The notes beneath the pieces are model-generated. The model searched no databases and was not told the origin of the DNA. It was given only the letters and a program-made list of their open reading frames with translations. A stretch of 64,000 nt of DNA, from contig NZ_MCUW01000001.1 in assembly GCF_002873335.1 (NCBI RefSeq), forward strand, positions 83,105 to 147,104. Direction: 5' to 3'. The number at the start of each line of letters is the position of its first letter. Position 1 is the first letter of the stretch. The DNA comes from Vibrio sp. 10N.286.49.B1. GTDB lineage: Bacteria > Pseudomonadota > Gammaproteobacteria > Enterobacterales > Vibrionaceae. Below, in pieces: positions 25,717-36,932 of this stretch. Made by a program: the position numbers and the translations under genes.

Positions 25717-27567
25717 TTACTCAACATTACACGTTAAGCAGAGAACGTACTGACCTTTAGGATCATTGAAGCTTTCTACTAGCGATGCTTGTTGTTGAAT
25801 CTGTGCAGCTGCCGGTTGTAGGCTCTCTGGGAGCATACTCGAGATATCATACCCCAACGACACCTTCACTTGTTGCATCATCTCTTGGATAAACTGCTGC
25901 GCTGGACTTAATGGCTCTTCAACCCAGTAAACGTCATAATCGTCTAAGTTGCCCAACTCCGCCGCTAGCGCAACGGCGTCATCAAAGTCACCAATTTGGT
26001 CGATCAATCCACGTTCTAGGGCGTCTTTGCCTGTCCATACTCGACCTTGAGCGACATTATCGACATCGGAAACGTCCATATCACGATTGTTGGCGACTAG
26101 GGTAATGAAGCGCTTGTAGCCATTTTCAATCCCCATCTGGAAGGCCTCTGATGCGCCTTCGGACAAGCCTGTCGTCACACCAACACCCGAGAATGGGGAA
26201 GTACCTACGCCATCGGTTGAGATACCAATGTTGCTCAATCCTTTCTCAAACGTGGTAATAACGCTGAAGATACCAATCGAACCGGTAATCGTCGTTGGCT
26301 GAGCAATAATTTTGTCAGCGCTCATTGAGATCCAGTAACCGCCAGATGCGGCGAGGCTAGACATTGATACCACGACCGGTTTGCCCGCTTTTTGCAAAGC
26401 GACGACTTCGTTACGAATAACCTCTGAAGCGAAGGCGCTTCCGCCTGGGCTATCAACACGAAGAACCACGGACTTAACCGAATCGTCTTCTCTGGCTTGT
26501 TTGAGAAGCCCTGCGACAGTGTCACCACCCACCGTGCCTCTTGGCTGCTCTCCATCCATGATGGTACCGCTAGCGACGACGACAGCAACGCTGTCTTTCG
26601 GTGGTTGAATATCAAATGGAATCGTCATGAGATAATCGTAATAGCCGACAGCATTGAAGCTACCATCTCCGTCGCTACCGAATGCGTCAATCATAGCTTG
26701 ATTGGCTTGTTGCTTGGTGGCTAATTCATCGACAAGTCCCAACTTTTTAGACAGAGCCGCAAGGTCGCCATCCACGGATTTCAACTCGGATAGGAAGGTG
26801 TCCATCGTTGGTGTTAAGACGGTAGGTTCAAGTTGACGATTGGTGGCAACATCATCGACGTAAGCGCCCCAAAGTTGGGATACCCAGCGTGTTGCTGACT
26901 CTTTGGCTGCCGGAGACATATCATCACGTAAGAATGGTTCAACCGCTGATTTGTAGGTGCCAACGCGGAAGACGTGTGTCGTAACATCAAGCTTTTCAAG
27001 CAGCGTTTTGTAGTACATTGAGTACGCGCTGTAACCCTTGATTAACACCGCCCCGTCAGGCGCAAGATAGACCTTGTCGGCATAACTGGCTAGGTAGTAT
27101 TGGCTTTGGTTATAGAAAGCGCCATAAGCAAGTACAGGTTTACCGGTTGCCTTGAACTCATTGATGGCTTTGGCGATATAGCGCAGCTTTGTTAAGCTGG
27201 TTTCTGGCATATCACGTAGAGAGAGCACCAACCCAGTGACATGGTCATCTGTCGAGGCATGCCGAATGGTGTCCACGATATCAAACAGGACGTTCTCTTT
27301 GGGTAGGTCTTTACCAAACAATGAACCGGTGACCGAATCCATTGGGTTTACGTAGGTGCTTTGCTCTACCACTGGGCCGGCAATATTTAACACTAACGCG
27401 GCTTCTTTTTTAACCGGCGGAGCGCTTGGTTCTACCTGAGTGAAACCGAAATAAAGCAGGGCGATTACGGCAAAGAACAACAGGTTCACAATGGCCAGTC
27501 TGGTAAAGTTAATCACTTTCCAGAATCCCTTGAAGATTAACCCAATAAATCGAACTATTTTTTTCAT
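25717..27567 (-). CDS. sppA: Signal peptide peptidase SppA, 67 kDa type
   Basis: Inner-membrane serine protease that degrades cleaved signal peptides. The product has 616 residues, the long form made of two tandem S49 domains. It has one N-terminal membrane helix (about 18-38, LAIVNLLFFAVIALLYF). The N-terminal repeat carries the Lys side (VGTYKSAVEPFLRDDMSP). The C-terminal repeat carries the serine side (SMSSLAASGGYWISMSADKI). It ends CLTCNVE. GGAG precedes two adjacent ATGs; I chose the second (27567) by spacing. A longer in-frame reading to 27693 has no similarity. AnsA follows. Confidence 0.95.
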   Translation of the reverse strand: MKKIVRFIGLIFKGFWKVINFTRLAIVNLLFFAVIALLYFGFTQVEPSAPPVKKEAALVLNIAGPVVEQSTYVNPMDSVTGSLFGKDLPKENVLFDIVDTIRHASTDDHVTGLVLSLRDMPETSLTKLRYIAKAINEFKATGKPVLAYGAFYNQSQYYLASYADKVYLAPDGAVLIKGYSAYSMYYKTLLEKLDVTTHVFRVGTYKSAVEPFLRDDMSPAAKESATRWVSQLWGAYVDDVATNRQLEPTVLTPTMDTFLSELKSVDGDLAALSKKLGLVDELATKQQANQAMIDAFGSDGDGSFNAVGYYDYLMTIPFDIQPPKDSVAVVVASGTIMDGEQPRGTVGGDTVAGLLKQAREDDSVKSVVLRVDSPGGSAFASEVIRNEVVALQKAGKPVVVSMSSLAASGGYWISMSADKIIAQPTTITGSIGIFSVITTFEKGLSNIGISTDGVGTSPFSGVGVTTGLSEGASEAFQMGIENGYKRFITLVANNRDMDVSDVDNVAQGRVWTGKDALERGLIDQIGDFDDAVALAAELGNLDDYDVYWVEEPLSPAQQFIQEMMQQVKVSLGYDISSMLPESLQPAAAQIQQQASLVESFNDPKGQYVLCLTCNVE

Positions 27568-27798
27568 CATCTCTCCACAACACACGAAGTGAGTGTCTGC
27601 ATCCCTAAATAACAGCTTGTAGTCTAGTGTTACGACTATGAATAAGCTGTATGAATATTGTAATTGTACGTGAATGTGACGACTTTCACCCAATCAAAAG
27701 CCATCATCATAAAAATTAGAGACTTATCATCATCGATGAAGTTCAAATAATCAAAAATTATTTTGCATTATGTTGTAAGAATGTAAACACAAGTTTGA

Positions 27799-29865
<2,067 letters not shown>

Positions 29866-29943
29866 GCCTGCAACCTCTGAATCAGAGAGATAAAAAACGC
29901 GGGTGATGGTTGAAGTGAACCATAGAACATTTAATATGATGTT

Positions 29944-29958
29944 TGATAATGGTTATCA
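29944..29958. promoter_or_regulatory. Fur-box-like site before the nitroreductase gene
   Basis: TGATAATGGTTATCA matches 14 of 15 positions of the 7-1-7 Fur consensus TGATAATNATTATCA. It lies 78 bases before the nitroreductase start, a position fitting promoter repression. Not proven. Confidence 0.55.
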
Positions 29959-30035
29959 ATAGTAGTGTTAACACGTTGGGTATTTGTTATTATTAATGCA
30001 GAGACCGATAACAACATTAACTCCAAGGACGTATT

Positions 30036-30584
30036 ATGGATGCCTTAGAACTGCTGCTTAACCGACGTTCAATTGCCCGCCTAAGTGACCCGGCACCGGA
30101 AGGGGTCGCACTGGAAAATATCATAAAAGCAGGACTGCGTGCGCCCGATCACGGTGGCTTAACACCTTGGCGGTTCGTGTTGGCTCAAGGCAATGGTCTT
30201 AACAAGCTTGCGACCATTTTATCTGAGGCCAGCACGCTCGCGGGTCGTGAGCAAAATGTGATTGATAAAGCGCAAAAAGCACCGTTTCGAGCGCCACTGG
30301 TGATCACGGTGATTGCCAGCGTGACTCCACATGAAAAAGTACCCGCATTTGAGCAATACCTTTCTGCTGGGTGCGCCGTTCAAGCAATGCAAATGGCTGC
30401 GGTTGCGCAAGGGTTTCAAGCCTTTTGGCGCTCCGGTAAATGGATGTTTGATGAGCATGTTAAGCAAGCATTTAATGTGACAGGAGACGATAAAATTGTT
30501 GGTTTTCTTTATGTTGGCACGCCTGGTTGCACCCCGATGAAAGCCCCCGAGCGAGACCTTTCTAAGTTTATAGAGTTCCTGTAA
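30036..30584 (+). CDS. ydjA: Nitroreductase family protein YdjA
   Basis: A small FMN-dependent nitroreductase-fold protein. The product has 182 residues (E. coli YdjA 183) and the same start, MDALELLLNRRSIARLSDPAPEG, then GLRAPDHGGLTPWRF, KAPFRAPLVITVIA, SAGCAVQAMQMAAVAQGF and KIVGFLYVGTP. YdjA proteins have an unusually short, open active site and an uncertain physiological substrate. An AAGGACG ribosome site precedes the ATG. topB follows, as in E. coli, but selD, which sits between the two there, is missing. A Fur-like site precedes the gene. Confidence 0.93.
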   Translation: MDALELLLNRRSIARLSDPAPEGVALENIIKAGLRAPDHGGLTPWRFVLAQGNGLNKLATILSEASTLAGREQNVIDKAQKAPFRAPLVITVIASVTPHEKVPAFEQYLSAGCAVQAMQMAAVAQGFQAFWRSGKWMFDEHVKQAFNVTGDDKIVGFLYVGTPGCTPMKAPERDLSKFIEFL

Positions 30585-30643
30585 CTGTCTATTTATACAG
30601 TTTTTCTTGATTAATAAAGGTAAGCTTGGTTAAGCTTACCTTT
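30583..30643 (+). terminator. Tandem terminator-like hairpins between ydjA and topB
   Basis: The first hairpin is weak, AACTGT/ACAGTT (30583-30602), followed by five T. The second is strong, a perfect 12-bp stem (30616-30627 with 30632-30643) with a GGTT loop and T-rich tail. The topB ATG is only 20 bases further on. Confidence 0.75.
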
Positions 30644-30663
30644 TCTTTTGCCAGTATATTTTT

Positions 30664-32607
30664 ATGACACGTCTATTTATCGCAGAAAAACCGAGCTTAG
30701 GCCGCGCAATCGCGGCGGCCTTACCTAACCCTCAGAAGAAAGGGGATGGGTTTATTCAATGTGGTAATGGTGATGTGGTGACATGGTGCATCGGCCACTT
30801 ACTTGAACAGGTTGAGCCCGATGTTTACGATGACCGGTATAAAAAATGGAACCTCCTTGACCTCCCCATTATTCCTGAACAGTGGCAGCTTCGACCTAGA
30901 AAAACGGCAGCAAAGCAACTTGCCGTGGTGAAAAAGTGTGTCAAACAAGCAAGCGAATTAGTTAACGCGGGCGATCCTGACCGAGAAGGGCAGTTACTTG
31001 TCGATGAGGTCATTGATTATTGTAAGGTCAGCAAAGCCAAGAAAGATAATGCGCAACGGTTATTGATTAGTGATTTGAACCTACCTGCGGTAAAGAAAGC
31101 CATTGGGTCGATGCGCATGAACAAAGAGTTTGTTCCGCTTTCGGTCTCTGCATTGGCTCGCTCGAGAGCAGACTGGCTGTATGGGATGAATATGTCTCGT
31201 GCCTACACATTACTGGGCCAAAAAGCGGGTTACCAAGGTGTGCTTTCTGTGGGGCGAGTACAAACGCCCGTTTTAGGATTAGTGGTTCGACGTGACGATG
31301 AGATCGCAAATTTTATCCCCAAGGACTACTTTACGCTGCATGCTCTCATTCCTTATCAAGACAGTCAAAGTAGCTTCGATATTCGAGCTCGCTGGAAACC
31401 AAGTGAAGCCTGTAAGAATTGGCAAGATGAAGAAGGTCGAGTGCTTAATCGCAAGCTAGTTGAGAATGTCGCGAGTCGAATTAAAGGCCAACCCGCTAAG
31501 GTGGTAAAGTCTGAACACAAATCGACTAAGCAAAACGCCCCGTTGCCGTATTCGTTGTCAGCATTACAGATTGACGCTGCCAAACGTTACAACATGAGCG
31601 CTCAACAGGTTCTCGATGTCTGCCAAGCCTTGTACGAAAAACATAAACTGATCACTTATCCGCGTTCAGATTGTCGATACCTACCTAATGACCATTTCTA
31701 CCAGGCCAATGAAGTACTCGCTGCAATAAAAAATAATAGTAAAGCTTGTGCGGCTCATGTGGATGGGGCGGATAGCAGTCGCAAGTCAAAAGCGTGGAAC
31801 AACAGCAAAGTTGATGCGCACCATGCCATCATCCCAACACCTAAAAAGTCGAACAGTGTACTGTCGAACTACGAAGAGAACGTTTATGGGTTGATCGCTC
31901 GTCAATACGTCATGCAATTTTACCCGCCAGCCGTGTATGCCGAAGCGATGCTCGAATTTGATATCCAAGGTGGACTCTTCGTATCAAAAGGCAAGCGTAT
32001 GCAAGAACCAGGATGGCGCGTCTTGCTTGGTAAGCAGTCTAACAGCAAGGAGGAAGATGTTGATGCGGTGCCAGCCCTGCCTGTTGGTACCGAGTTGCTT
32101 TGTCGTGAAGGACAAATATTGGAGAAAAAAACGGAACCTCCCCGTCATTTTACTGAGGCAACGCTGCTGCAGGCAATGACGGGTATTGGCCGCTTTGTTG
32201 TTGACCCATCGTTGAAAAAAATCCTAAGAGACACCGATGGAATCGGTACGGAGGCGACTCGTGCAGGCATACTGGATACCTTGTTTAAAAGGCAGCTGTT
32301 AAGACGCGATGGCAAGGCAGTGTTAGGTTCACCTGCGGGTCGAGGTTTAGTGTATGCATTACCAGATGAATCGACCTATCCGGACATGACGGCGCACTGG
32401 GAACATCAGCTTCAAGGTATGGCCGAAAAAACGTATTCATACGCTCCCTTTATGCTAGGTCTTACTCAAAAAATGGATGAGTTGATGCGTCGGGTTAAAG
32501 AAGAGCCAGTGCCTGAATCGTTGAGAAATTTACCCAAGGTGGAACGGCCGGCTTTTAAGAAAAAACGTAACAGCAAGCCAAGAAAAAGCCCGAGGAAGTC
32601 AAAGTAG
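30664..32607 (+). CDS. topB: DNA topoisomerase III
   Basis: Type IA topoisomerase that decatenates replicating chromosomes. The product has 647 residues (E. coli 653). MTRLFIAEKPSLGRAIAAALP begins the Toprim domain, with the acidic motif AGDPDREGQLLVDEV. The catalytic tyrosine is in HKLITYPRSDCRYLP (about 337). The loop region DGIGTEATRAGILDTL follows. The basic tail (KKKRNSKPRKSPRKSK) is typical of DNA-binding ends. The start is fixed by similarity, yet no Shine-Dalgarno sequence is visible and a terminator hairpin ends 20 bases upstream, which is odd. Confidence 0.96.
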   Translation: MTRLFIAEKPSLGRAIAAALPNPQKKGDGFIQCGNGDVVTWCIGHLLEQVEPDVYDDRYKKWNLLDLPIIPEQWQLRPRKTAAKQLAVVKKCVKQASELVNAGDPDREGQLLVDEVIDYCKVSKAKKDNAQRLLISDLNLPAVKKAIGSMRMNKEFVPLSVSALARSRADWLYGMNMSRAYTLLGQKAGYQGVLSVGRVQTPVLGLVVRRDDEIANFIPKDYFTLHALIPYQDSQSSFDIRARWKPSEACKNWQDEEGRVLNRKLVENVASRIKGQPAKVVKSEHKSTKQNAPLPYSLSALQIDAAKRYNMSAQQVLDVCQALYEKHKLITYPRSDCRYLPNDHFYQANEVLAAIKNNSKACAAHVDGADSSRKSKAWNNSKVDAHHAIIPTPKKSNSVLSNYEENVYGLIARQYVMQFYPPAVYAEAMLEFDIQGGLFVSKGKRMQEPGWRVLLGKQSNSKEEDVDAVPALPVGTELLCREGQILEKKTEPPRHFTEATLLQAMTGIGRFVVDPSLKKILRDTDGIGTEATRAGILDTLFKRQLLRRDGKAVLGSPAGRGLVYALPDESTYPDMTAHWEHQLQGMAEKTYSYAPFMLGLTQKMDELMRRVKEEPVPESLRNLPKVERPAFKKKRNSKPRKSPRKSK

Positions 32608-32613
32608 CCCTAT

Positions 32614-32650
32614 AAAATACCGCCATATCACGTGATGTGGCGGTATTTTA
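32614..32650. terminator. Bidirectional terminator between topB and the MacB-like gene
   Basis: A long stem: AAAATACCGCCA (32614-32625) pairs with TGGCGGTATTTT (32638-32649). The ATCAC/GTGAT core continues the dyad. It lies between convergent genes. Confidence 0.9.
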
Positions 32651-32703
32651 TTAACAAAGTAGTTAAGCGTCTTTGTTTGCACTCGTATCGCAATCGTACT
32701 TCG

Positions 32704-33930
32704 TCATTCGTATCTTAGTGCTTCAATAGGGTCAAGCTGAGAAGCCTTATAAGCCGGGTAGAAACCAAACCCGATGCCGATGCAGGCTGTGGCGGATATA
32801 CTGACCATAATGATCATTGGTGACACGATCAATTGCCAGCCTAAACCGTGCTGCAATACCGCTATTGTGACTAACGAAATAATAATCCCCAGTAACGCCC
32901 CAACTAAACAGAGCACAACACTTTCAATGAGGAACTGTAATAAGATGTTTTTTGGCTTGGCACCCACGGCCATTCGAAGTCCAATTTCTCGGGTTCGCTC
33001 AGTGACACTCACCAACATGATGTTCATCACCCCAATGCCCCCCACGAGCAACGAAACGGCGGCGACACCTGATAACAACAAAGAAAATACCTTGTTCGCT
33101 TCTGCACGAGTATTCAACATAGCGGTGAGGTTCATAATCTTAAAAGGACTGACCTGATGGGACGGAATTCTATGTTTTTGGATAAGCAGTCGCTCGATTT
33201 CTTCGGCTACAAAGTCCATGTCATTTTGATGCTCAACGGAGATGGTCATGCGTTTGACACGGTCACTCTTGCCATTGTCTCGGCCAATGATTTTTCGATT
33301 TGCGGTCGAGATCGGCACTATCACAATATCATCTTGGTCCTGTCCCCGCATGTCTTGCCCTTTTGATGTTAAGACACCAATAATAGTCAGGGGAACCTTA
33401 TTGATGCGTATGGTTTCATTCATTGCACTCTGAGCATGCCCAAACAACTCGGTGGCAACGGTGTTACCAATTAAGGCAACCTTGGCACTTTTTTTAACTT
33501 CACTTTCATCAAAAAGCCGCCCGGATGTCACGCCCCAGTTGGAGGCAACAAGGTAATCGGCGTTCGTGCCTTGAATCGTAGAGCTCCAGTTTTGGTTGCC
33601 CCAGACAACTTGTGCCTGACTATCCACTGACGCGCCTGCCGCGATAATTTCGGGGATTTCGTTCTTTATGATAGCCACATCACTCATCGACAGTTTGTTG
33701 CTTGCTCCTACTGCGTTTGAAGCGCCACCAGACTTAATAGAGCCGGGTCGGACCATTAATAGGTTGGTACCTAAGCTCTCAATCTGTTGCTCGACTTGCC
33801 GTTGTGCGCCTTCACCCAATGCAAACATGATGACGACGGCGCTGATGCCAATAATAATGCCTAATGTGGTTAAGATAGATCGCAGTAGATTGCGCTTAAG
33901 AGATAACAGCGCGGTGCTGATGAGTATCAT
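32704..33930 (-). CDS. MacB-like ABC transporter permease
   Basis: Inner-membrane part of a MacAB-type tripartite exporter. The product has 408 residues. It has an N-terminal membrane helix (LLRSILTTLGIIIGISAVVIM), a large periplasmic domain (about 45-270, MacB_PCD) and three C-terminal helices of the FtsX domain with GGIGVMNIMLVSVTERTREIGLRMAVGAKP. It lacks the ATPase domain fused in E. coli MacB; that is the separate gene just upstream, overlapping by 4 bases. It ends GFYPAYKASQLDPIEALRYE, the family's usual C-terminus. The substrate is unknown: macrolides, peptides or siderophores are possible. Confidence 0.9.
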   Translation of the reverse strand: MILISTALLSLKRNLLRSILTTLGIIIGISAVVIMFALGEGAQRQVEQQIESLGTNLLMVRPGSIKSGGASNAVGASNKLSMSDVAIIKNEIPEIIAAGASVDSQAQVVWGNQNWSSTIQGTNADYLVASNWGVTSGRLFDESEVKKSAKVALIGNTVATELFGHAQSAMNETIRINKVPLTIIGVLTSKGQDMRGQDQDDIVIVPISTANRKIIGRDNGKSDRVKRMTISVEHQNDMDFVAEEIERLLIQKHRIPSHQVSPFKIMNLTAMLNTRAEANKVFSLLLSGVAAVSLLVGGIGVMNIMLVSVTERTREIGLRMAVGAKPKNILLQFLIESVVLCLVGALLGIIISLVTIAVLQHGLGWQLIVSPMIIMVSISATACIGIGFGFYPAYKASQLDPIEALRYE

Positions 33931-34640
33931 GCCGACCCCCTCAATGTATCAAGATGTTTGAGCGCGTCTTCAGACAGTAGCTTCCCATCTCGAATGTGCA
34001 GTATGCGACTGGCTTGCGCCGCAACTTCATGGTCATGAGTGATAATAATAATGGTCTGGCCTTGGCTGTTGAGATGGTGAAACAGGGCCACAATATCGTT
34101 ACCGGTTTTACTATCAAGTGCGCCTGTCGGCTCATCGGCCAGCAATATGTTGGGTTGATTGACAAGGGCTCTGGCAATGGCTACTCGTTGTTGTTGACCG
34201 CCGGACAGTTGATTGGGATGAGAATGAAGTCGGTCACCTAAGCCGACAAGCTCAAGGCATTTCTTGGCGCGATTATCGGCGTCTTTAATGGGTTTATCGA
34301 AGTACATTAAAGGCATTTTGACATTATCGAGCGCGGATGTGCGAGACAGTAGGTTGAACTGTTGGAAAACAAAACCGATATGGTCTCTGCGTACTTCTGC
34401 GAGTTGGTTTTTGTTGAGATCTTGTGTTTCTTGGTTAAGGATTGAAACTTGGCCATCTTCAGGCGTCATTAGGCAGCCAATCATATTCATCAATGTCGAT
34501 TTCCCAGATCCTGATGGCCCCATAATTGCGACCATTTCACCTTGCTGCACGGTGAAATTTACATCATCAAGAACCTGAAAGCGCTCTTCACCGGTAGGGA
34601 AACTATGGCTGATATGCTGACACCTTATTGCCGCGTTCAC
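33927..34640 (-). CDS. MacB/LolD-like ABC transporter ATP-binding protein
   Basis: Cytoplasmic ATPase of the exporter. The product has 237 residues, with Walker A GPSGSGKST, signature LSGGQQQR, Walker B LLADEPTGALD and switch IIITHDHEVA. The short FNLLSRTSALDNVKMPL segment is typical of MacB/LolD-type ATPases. The gene overlaps the adaptor gene upstream and the permease gene downstream by 4 bases each, so the three are one translationally coupled operon. Confidence 0.93.
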   Translation of the reverse strand: MNAAIRCQHISHSFPTGEERFQVLDDVNFTVQQGEMVAIMGPSGSGKSTLMNMIGCLMTPEDGQVSILNQETQDLNKNQLAEVRRDHIGFVFQQFNLLSRTSALDNVKMPLMYFDKPIKDADNRAKKCLELVGLGDRLHSHPNQLSGGQQQRVAIARALVNQPNILLADEPTGALDSKTGNDIVALFHHLNSQGQTIIIITHDHEVAAQASRILHIRDGKLLSEDALKHLDTLRGSA

Positions 34641-36028
34641 TGGTTGCTCTCCCTATATTGGGTAACGATAGTTTCATTCGATAGATCGGGGTTGATTACG
34701 GCAGTGAATGTGTCATCGGATACACCAAGTTCCGCATAAATGGTCTCCATTTTATTATCTCGGAGCACCAACACTGGTCCCATTTTTACTTGCCCGCTTC
34801 GAATTTGCTTTTGCAACGAACGCTGCTCTTTTGTTAATACACCCGCTAGCGCTTTATTGAACTGCTGTCGACGTTGTCTGTCTGCATCTGGAGAAGCATC
34901 GGGGGCTTTCTTGGGCAGCGCTTGTTGGATTGCGAGCGTTTGCTCTTTTGTTAGGTTTAAATATTTTAAGCGAGAAAGCGGGCCTTTCGCCTCATTACTG
35001 TCAGAGACGGTATATCGATTGGCCATGCGAATGGCCGCGTTCGTTATTCGCTGTACGCCGTCCATTTTTTCTATGGCAACCTCTAGGTTTGCCGTCATCC
35101 CTGGAAGTAACACCCCACTTGGGTTACTGGTCGAAATGACAACCACGTAACTGACAACATTCGAATTGGTTTGTGGGGCTTTACGTATTTGTTTTACTTC
35201 ACCTTTAAAGCTGCGATCAGCAAAGGAATCAACACCAAAACTGACCTTTTGCCCTTCAACAATTAAGCCGATATCTGATTCGTCGATATAAGCTTCGATT
35301 TCCATCTCAGTCAAACTTTTCGCTAATGTGAAGAGCTCGGGTGTGTTATAGCTAGAGGCCACCGTCTGACCCGCTTCAATATTTCGGTTGATAACGAAAC
35401 CACTGATTGGTGCGCGAATATTGGTACGGTCGAGCTCAATTTGAGCTTGCTCTAAACTAGCAAGGTTGGCTGCATGGGTCGCTTGCAGTATTTCGAGTTG
35501 AACGATGCTTTGCTGCCAATCTAACCGATATTGTTTACTCGTCGTTTGTAGGTCGTCTAACGCATCTTCAGAAACGTTTTTCTTTAAATACAGCACGTGA
35601 GCGCGTTCTACTTCTCTCACTGAGCGTTCATAATTGAGTCGTGCTCGTTGGATCTGCAGTTGTTGTGCCGTCGCATCGGCGGCACTTTTCTCAGCAAGTG
35701 CTTTTGCTTGTGCAACTTGAGCGGCAAAAGAGGCCGGATCAATTTTGGCCAACAATTGATCTTTTTCAATGACGTCGTTGAAGTCAGCGTACACTTTTAT
35801 CACCTGACCCGACAATTGTGCGCCCACGACCACGTCATCGACAGCGGCAAGTGTTCCTGTTGCGCTGACAGTGTTGCTGATATCACCAATACTAGAGGAC
35901 TCTGTCCGATAAGAGGTTGTGTTTGTTGTTGAGGAGGAAAACATCTCGGGATAGGTTAGCCAAACCCCTGACGCCGTCACTCCAATAACGATGGCCGTGA
36001 TAGTACTAATGCGAAGCCAATGATTCAT
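34637..36028 (-). CDS. MacA-like periplasmic adaptor with LTxxQ-type insert
   Basis: Membrane-fusion protein linking the permease to an outer-membrane channel, probably a TolC encoded elsewhere. The product has 463 residues, longer than E. coli MacA (371). It has an N-terminal membrane helix (about 6-24), a lipoyl half-motif VVVGAQLSGQVIKVYADFNDVIEKDQLLAKID (cited in part), a helical hairpin (about 90-200) and the second half APISGFVINRNIEAGQ. In the membrane-proximal part there is an extra segment at about 350-410. It contains LNLTKEQ (357-363) and VLTKEQR (397-403), the paired LTxxQ pattern of Spy/CpxP-like proteins. The first gene of the operon. Confidence 0.87.
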   Translation of the reverse strand: MNHWLRISTITAIVIGVTASGVWLTYPEMFSSSTTNTTSYRTESSSIGDISNTVSATGTLAAVDDVVVGAQLSGQVIKVYADFNDVIEKDQLLAKIDPASFAAQVAQAKALAEKSAADATAQQLQIQRARLNYERSVREVERAHVLYLKKNVSEDALDDLQTTSKQYRLDWQQSIVQLEILQATHAANLASLEQAQIELDRTNIRAPISGFVINRNIEAGQTVASSYNTPELFTLAKSLTEMEIEAYIDESDIGLIVEGQKVSFGVDSFADRSFKGEVKQIRKAPQTNSNVVSYVVVISTSNPSGVLLPGMTANLEVAIEKMDGVQRITNAAIRMANRYTVSDSNEAKGPLSRLKYLNLTKEQTLAIQQALPKKAPDASPDADRQRRQQFNKALAGVLTKEQRSLQKQIRSGQVKMGPVLVLRDNKMETIYAELGVSDDTFTAVINPDLSNETIVTQYRESNQ

Positions 36029-36187
36029 AATCCTTACTCATACAGTGGTTATACGCTATTCAGCGTAGCAACAAATGTCGTGGTAAAGTGAATATTTACA
36101 GCAATTTACAATAGGTTATTACTTCAAAGGTCGTATCAAACGATGCACTACAGCCTACGGAGCTAGTTTGCCCAAACACCATTAAGG

Positions 36188-36874
36188 TCACCATGGTAAT
36201 GAACGGCCATCATAGTTAAGAAATCGCCCCGAATCTTTCGGCGTCGCGGATTCAATGACAGAAACTAACCCTTTGGCGGAGATTTGTGTTGAGATGAGCG
36301 CGTTGGGGCCTCCCATCTCCGTTTGAACCCACCCCGGGTGCAATGCGAGAACCGTAAAGCCGTCTGATGAAAGGTCATTACTGAGGCTTTTTACTACCGA
36401 GTTCAGTGCCGCCTTAGATGAGCGATAAATATAGCCGCCACCGGAGGTGTTCTCAGTCATGCTACCGACTTTAGAAGACAAACAAATAATTTTTCTGACT
36501 GACGAAGCTTGCAGTTTAGGGCAAAGTATTTCAACGAGCTTAAGAGGGGCAATGGTGTTAATTTCGAAAACGCGGCGCCATTCCTCCGGATCCGTGTTGC
36601 CAAAGCCATAGTTTTTAGGGCCATAATAGCCGGCATTGTTAATGACGATATCGATAGTAGGGAAGTCCTGGAAGAGCCGACTCATCTCATCATAGTGGGT
36701 GATATCCAGTTTATAAGTGGTGAGTGATTCATGCTGGATAGAAAGTGCCATCAACGCCTGTGAAGAAGACTCACTACGATAAGTAGCATAAACTTGATAA
36801 CCAGCCGTTAAGTATTCTTGAGTCAAGGCAAAGCCTATCCCGCGGTTAGCCCCTGTTATTAGTACGGTTTTCAT
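36188..36874 (-). CDS. Short-chain dehydrogenase/reductase (C-factor/carbonyl reductase type)
   Basis: A cytoplasmic NAD(P)-dependent oxidoreductase of the SDR family. The product has 228 residues. The cofactor motif TGANRGIGFAL is at the N-terminus, followed by NNAGYYG, and the catalytic serine and YxxxK are in ICLSSKVGSMTENTSGGGYIYRSSKAAL (cited in parts). HPGWVQTEMGG is typical of the CsgA/sniffer-like subgroup. The substrate is unknown. It is divergent from the deacetylase gene with a 58-base gap. Confidence 0.88.
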   Translation of the reverse strand: MKTVLITGANRGIGFALTQEYLTAGYQVYATYRSESSSQALMALSIQHESLTTYKLDITHYDEMSRLFQDFPTIDIVINNAGYYGPKNYGFGNTDPEEWRRVFEINTIAPLKLVEILCPKLQASSVRKIICLSSKVGSMTENTSGGGYIYRSSKAALNSVVKSLSNDLSSDGFTVLALHPGWVQTEMGGPNALISTQISAKGLVSVIESATPKDSGRFLNYDGRSLPW

Positions 36875-36932
36875 CTACTTCACCTCGCGTTAAACTTCAA
36901 CTATCACATTTTCCAAACCGACAAGACCATTC

